Origin: Telmatactis stephensoni
Lineage: Eukaryota > Cnidaria > Anthozoa > Actiniaria > Isophelliidae
Reading direction: 5' to 3'
NCBI GenBank assembly: GCA_029948255.1
Contig: JALIZF010001696.1
Coordinates: forward strand, 409,001-473,000
DNA length: 64,000 bases
Each line of letters starts with the position of its first letter. Position 1 is the stretch's first letter. This document shows, in pieces, positions 25,901 through 31,900 of this stretch. Under the pieces are notes generated by a model. It had not been told where the DNA came from. It ran no database searches and saw nothing but the letters and a program-made list of their open reading frames with translations. The translations under genes and the position numbers were made by a program.

Positions 25901-28900
25901 AAAACTCCCCCGGCCGGGCCATTTGCTGTTTCAAAAATTCCATCAAGAGCAAAGATAGGATTAAAGCGATGTCCTCTCGAGAAAATTGTCCGGGCTATCA
26001 AAGAATATTTTATGAGTCTATTTTCCATTGAATCGTCAAACACGGTATTGATGTCTAGATGTATGGTTCATGGATCTACGTACTCAGAACAAAAGACAGT
26101 GCACGTAAAACAAAAATCAGTCGGATAAGTACTAGGATAGACAAGTTTTACAATATTGTAAGATTCTAGTTCCATTCAATCATCACAGATCAAATAACAA
26201 AATGTCATGTCCTAACTAACGTGACAATTTGAAGTATCAATACGTGTGGTACGGTAAACATTTTGTTACTTCATGTGTATCACCTGCTTGTTGTTTGATT
26301 GAATATCATTTTACAGCTAGCACAGTGTATTCCTCTTCAATTTATAAACATAACGAAAGAAAGAAAGAAAGAAACAGAAAGAAAGAAAGAAACAGAAAGA
26401 AACAGAAAGAAACAGAAAGAATCAAAGGGGGAAAGAAAGAAAGAGAAAGAAAGAAGGAAGGAAGGAAGGAAAGAAAGAAAGAAAGAAAGAAACAGAATGA
26501 AAGAGGGAAAGAAAGAAAGAAAGAAAAAACAAAATTAAAAAAAGACTGTACAATTGAAAAAAACGCTTGTTTTAAATCAAATAAATGTTTGTGGGTTGCA
26601 GTGAATTTCTTTAATTTGCTACTTCAACCCTGTGTTTTTAGGTAAAAAGGTAGGGTTGAAGTAGCAAATTAAAGAAATTATGTACATTTGTTTTATGCGT
26701 CAAATAAATTCGAAACTCTGTATATTTTTGTGTTTGAGACTCGCTAAATGTTTTCGTGGGGAATCCCACTTCTCCCTCTGTATATATTTGACATTCTCTA
26801 AGGCCAACACCAATCTATGACGGACACTTCTCTACAGTTCGATTGAGATCCAAGAGCATAGTTAATAGAGGGGACTGGTTATGAAGCCTTTTGTTATGTC
26901 TTTGTTCATTTTTTTCAACCGTGACCGTGCACAAATCTTTTATTTTTTCATTGTTTCGCCTTAATTGCCATGGTTGAGCAACTGAACCCAAATGTTTCTT
27001 TTCCGCTGCTTGTTCGATGTATTCTAGTTCAAAATTAATTATATTAGAATATTTCAATAAATAATCCAATAGACAACATTTCGGTTCATTCATATAGCCA
27101 TTTTCTAATGAATTTAAACAAACTTTGTGCACGGTCAAGACCAGTTCAACATCCAGACTAGAACAAAGAAATGTAACAAAAGGCTTCCTAACCATTCCCC
27201 TCTATTAACTATGCCAAGAGTGACCTCACTATACAGTGAATACCCATGCCAAAGTTCAATATTTATTGCCAGTGACCGTCCTCGGAGACCCAGGGCGTCA
27301 GGGAGGGGGAGGGGAGGGCCGAGGGGAAGGGAAAGAGGGCAAAAGGACCTGCTATTTGTTGCAGCGGAATCACCAGCGCGATGCAAAAAGTTGATTGTAT
27401 ATATGCAAAAATATGTAGTGAAATAGACATTTCATTTATATTTCTTTCGGTGAAACTTTGGCGCCAGTGAACTACGCTCTACCTTTTGTACCTGACAAGT
27501 TAGGAAATTGCGGGCAAAATACTGTTATTTTGTATCGGTTTTCAAAAAAGATGCTTTGATTGCCTGCATACCCGTTACAATAGAGGGATTTCATAGAAAG
27601 TTTTTAAATAACAAAAGATTTTATTTCTCTTGGGAGAAAATCACTATTATTTTGACCACAAACATGTCTGCCGTGAAATCACTCTATATTGTGAAGTATC
27701 AATTCGTTTGAGTCATTTAATATTTGAAAAGTGTTTGAGTCGTTTGAGTCATTCAATATTTGAAAAGTGTTTTGACATTGGTTATTTTTGCTAGAAAACA
27801 TGTAAGCAATGCAAATATTATATTATATTATATTTACTCCTGGCGCAAGCACAATAGTTTTGGCCGCCAACACGTATTTTAGTAAGAATACATGAACCTC
27901 AATTCATAATCTGTATTATAAAAACAGACACACAGAAAGGGTTGCGTTCTGCTGTTTTGTAATTCATTTATTCATTCATTTTTAAATCTCATTCGTCCGT
28001 CCATGTGTCTGTCTGTCTGACTGACTGACTGAGTGACTGACTGACTGACTGACTGACTGACTGACTGACTGACTGACTGACTGACTGACTGACTGACTGA
28101 CTGACTGACTGACTGACTGACTGAACTTTCTCATCAAATATCTCGAAAAGTAAATTCTAAAATGCAGTAATTAATAAATTGTATGTTCAAAGGCAGGCTA
28201 AATAATGTATTTCTAAAGAGACACTGTAACTACACAGCAGCCAGTATCGAGATTTTCAAGGTACCCGTTAGGGGGAGGGGGTGGGGAATGTATCGGGTCC
28301 CTACGTACGTTGTTTTGACCTCTTCCCTTATCACAATTACGAGGCTCATATACACCTCCAGCAACGGAAGGCAGTGAGGACATGGACGTCGCGAGTGAAC
28401 TCTTCCTTCTTAAAGTGTGCGTTCTGAATTGTCATCCTCAAGGTTTTAGTTACAAAAAAGAAAAAAAAAGAAAAGGAAAAAAAAAAAAAGCAAAGCAAAG
28501 CAAAGGAAAAGAAAAAAGAAAAAAGAAAAAGAAAGAGGGCAACAAAGGCCCACCCGCAAAGCTCGTGACGTCCGCGTCGTCATCACTTTTTTGCCTATGC
28601 GTACGAGATTTCGCCGCACATTTTACCTTTAATTGATTACTCACCGATGTGCCATTCATTGCCAAACCGGTTTGACAGGTTTTGAATTTCATCCTTGATA
28701 AATTCCCACTCTTCCTTCGTTTCCATAGAAACCAAGTTCCCTTGGAGTTTCTTACATCTATGATGGTTTTTGTTCCAGGTGCTTCCATTTTGAAAGAAAA
28801 GGTATCCTCTGTCAAGACGGTTCTTTATAACTGAAACCCAAATATATGACGGTGAGTTTTAGATGAGTTTTATAAAAAAAACGTACAGTGAAGGAGCGAG

Positions 28901-31900
28901 ATCTTGGCCTCCTCGGATGATAGCTCTTAGCTAATGGGGTTCCTGTGGCAGCTCATTAGTTAAAAGCTTGTCATCCTTCTTTCCTTGTTTTTTTCCATTC
29001 TTTTCATCTTATTCCTTTTTTTTCTTCCCTCCCTTCCTTCTTTCCTTCCTCCCTTCCCCTCCCTTCATTTCTTCCTTTCCTTCCCTACTTCCTTCCTTCC
29101 TCCTTTCCCTCCCTTCATTCCTACTTTCCTTTTTTTTTCCTTTCCTTTTTCTTCATTCCCATTACGAGCTTCTGTTTTAAAACCAAATCTTGACTGGTCG
29201 TCGATTTAACTTTCGGAACATAGCTATATGCGTGGAGTTCTTCATAGGCCCATACAATCTTTGCTCTATATCATTATGTTATTACATGTAATCAAGAATG
29301 CTTCTGTACCTACCTGGTTGCTCTGCTAACGTCGAAGAACTGCACATCAGATATAACTGAAAGAGATTTAAAAAACTCCTATTCACTACTTTCACATGCC
29401 CCATAATGCCTTTTGTTTTTTAGGGCAACTATTATTACGCAAAACAAGCAAAATGGCGTCGATGACAAAGCAGCATAAAATCTCATAAAAATGTTTACAC
29501 AATGACAAAACCAAAACTCAAAACAACCCTACAAACCTCTTGTAGATAATTTTGAAAAATCTTATTTCCAAAAAAAAAAAAAAAAACCAACAACAACAAC
29601 AACAACACAAACCAAAACAACAACAACAACAACAACAAAACGTCTATCTAAATGCTAGCTGCCCCCCAAAGCGCAAGGCATTATGGACATGTGAAAGTAG
29701 GGAATATTCATGCGAGCATCGTTCATAATGGATTACAAGCTTTGTAAAAGTTTACGATATTGTAAACTTGTAAATTAATTTTTTTCAATATTTTGGATTG
29801 GGTGGTTTTTATATCAAAATGATGCCTTCTCCTACGTCATCTTATTTGCATTTTGAGATTGGAAACTTTTATATATTGCAAAATATGGAGTAAGATATCA
29901 GAAAATATGGAAACATTTTCACTATGCTTTCTAAAAAGAATAGGCGTTATGCACTAACAGGTCACGTGACCCTATCCCCTAAATCAAGCAGCACGGTCAA
30001 AATGAACTCCAAAAAAAAAAGAGCACCTCGATATTAGTTTAAATATAAAGTTTCAGTTTATAGGATGAATGAGAGAAAAAATGACAGCAAATTTAAGGTG
30101 AGATATTTTCTTAAAATTCCTTCAGGAAAACGCGTTGGATGGCACGAGCTTGCCATCCAGTGCATTTTTCAAAACGAATCTTAAGAAAATCCCCAATCTT
30201 AAATTCATTGTCATTTGTCCTGTATTACATCTTATGAGCTGAAACTTTGTTATTTTACTAATATTGAGACGCTCTTTCCATTTCTGCAGTTCATTTTTAC
30301 GGTGCTGCTTGATTTATGGAAGATAGGGTCACGTGACCTGTTAGAGCATATTGCCTATTGATTTTCAAAATTCAAAAAATGTGTCATAGACACTTTAATT
30401 CTGAACATAATTTATTGCATATTGCATAAGGAAAACATTTCAATGCTTTTGTTACTCGTGCCACTGAGAAGCCATTTCAGTGCATTAGTCACTATGGTAT
30501 CATACTGATGAGAAGCCGGATAATTAGATAAAAGTAGTTGTTTTAGTGTTTTAATGATTCTTTTCAAACCACTGGGAACCCGTTTCAATGTCGTGATATG
30601 AGATTCTGAGTACTTGTTGATATTGTCATTGTAAATAGAAAACTCTCCTTGCTCCGCCCAGTTCATTTCAAACTTGTGACACTAAAATGAAGTTCGAAAC
30701 TTTTCCACTTTTGTTCTCTCTATATGTAAATGCGCTTTGCTGCTTATTATATCAGTTTATTATATATCAGCTGTTTATTTAATATCAGTCATATTGAATA
30801 CGAAACTTATTTACCATAAATTTTGAAGCGAAAACCAAACTCTGGAGGAACAGCAAAAATTCTTTTCCTCTTCTTAACTTGTGGATGCTCAAAGAAGTGT
30901 CGAGACGAGTTATCGAGAAGTTCTACTATTGTCAAATCTTTTCCGCTCCGAGTTCCGGTCCATTGATTCGTTCCTCTTAATATAATGTATTTCCACTTCA
31001 CTCGCTTTTCAGCGCCGAAAAATTAAGACAGTTTTAATGAATATAAGTAAAGTATTAGAAATGAATTCACTGTCTAGTTCAAATAGAAACGTAAAAATGC
31101 TGGTTAATTTCCGTGAGTTTTTTCAAGTTTCTATTCTTAAACAATGTGAAAAAGAATGTGCATGCGTCCCAGAAACTTTAAATTCCAAAATGCTTATGCG
31201 CCAAGCTGCTTTGAGCATGACTGTCTGTTTATCAATATAGATCCTCTAAATTTTGTCATATCTTAATATATAATTAGTTCAAATGTATATGCTAAATTCT
31301 GTCAAGCCAAAAGGCAATCCGTCGGCACAATATCCCCGAAAGAATATGTTTTGCCTATGAATATTGTTTTTACATTAATTACATTAATACATGAATTTGT
31401 GTTTTTTACAACTTTGGCTGTGGCTTATGAGAAAAAAAATCCGGAAAACGAAGTGCAAATCGTTGACTCCGAACTGCAGCCATGCCAAAATGGCGATCAC
31501 ATTTCGTTATTCGTTATCGTAGCCTATTCTAGTTTCCATACTTTTTTAGGAATTGTGTCAAGATTTAGACCAAAATCCATATAAATTAATATCCTTGACA
31601 ATTAGTAAATTTGTATAGACATCGTTCTGCACTACTCTATTTCGTTGTACAATGTTTACATTTTTAATACGTGTTTCTTGAAAGGCTCTGTTGGTATCTT
31701 CTCAATCAATAAATATTTGCCATGTCTCTATTTATGGGATTTGTATGTAGTGAAATTGTTTTAAGGCTATTTTAATGACAGCACAAGAGACCTTTAAGGG
31801 AATATTAAACTTCCCTTTCAACATCAACCTTATCGATAACATATAATGATCTTTTTTCTCATTTCTATTTATGATATAATGGTTTAGAAAACTGTTATGA

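Noticed and set aside
26229..26645. 138-codon Lys/Glu-rich ORF
   Set aside because: Created by the imperfect GAAA tract at 26350-26535.
27135..27386. 83-codon minus-strand ORF with Pro-rich start
   Set aside because: Runs through a GGGAGGGG-rich patch and one arm of the inverted-repeat element 26856-27214.
30412..30666. 84-codon minus-strand ORF near the lectin exons
   Set aside because: No acceptor puts it in frame with its neighbours, it ends in the flank of the 29940-30359 palindrome, and the sequence resembles no family I know.
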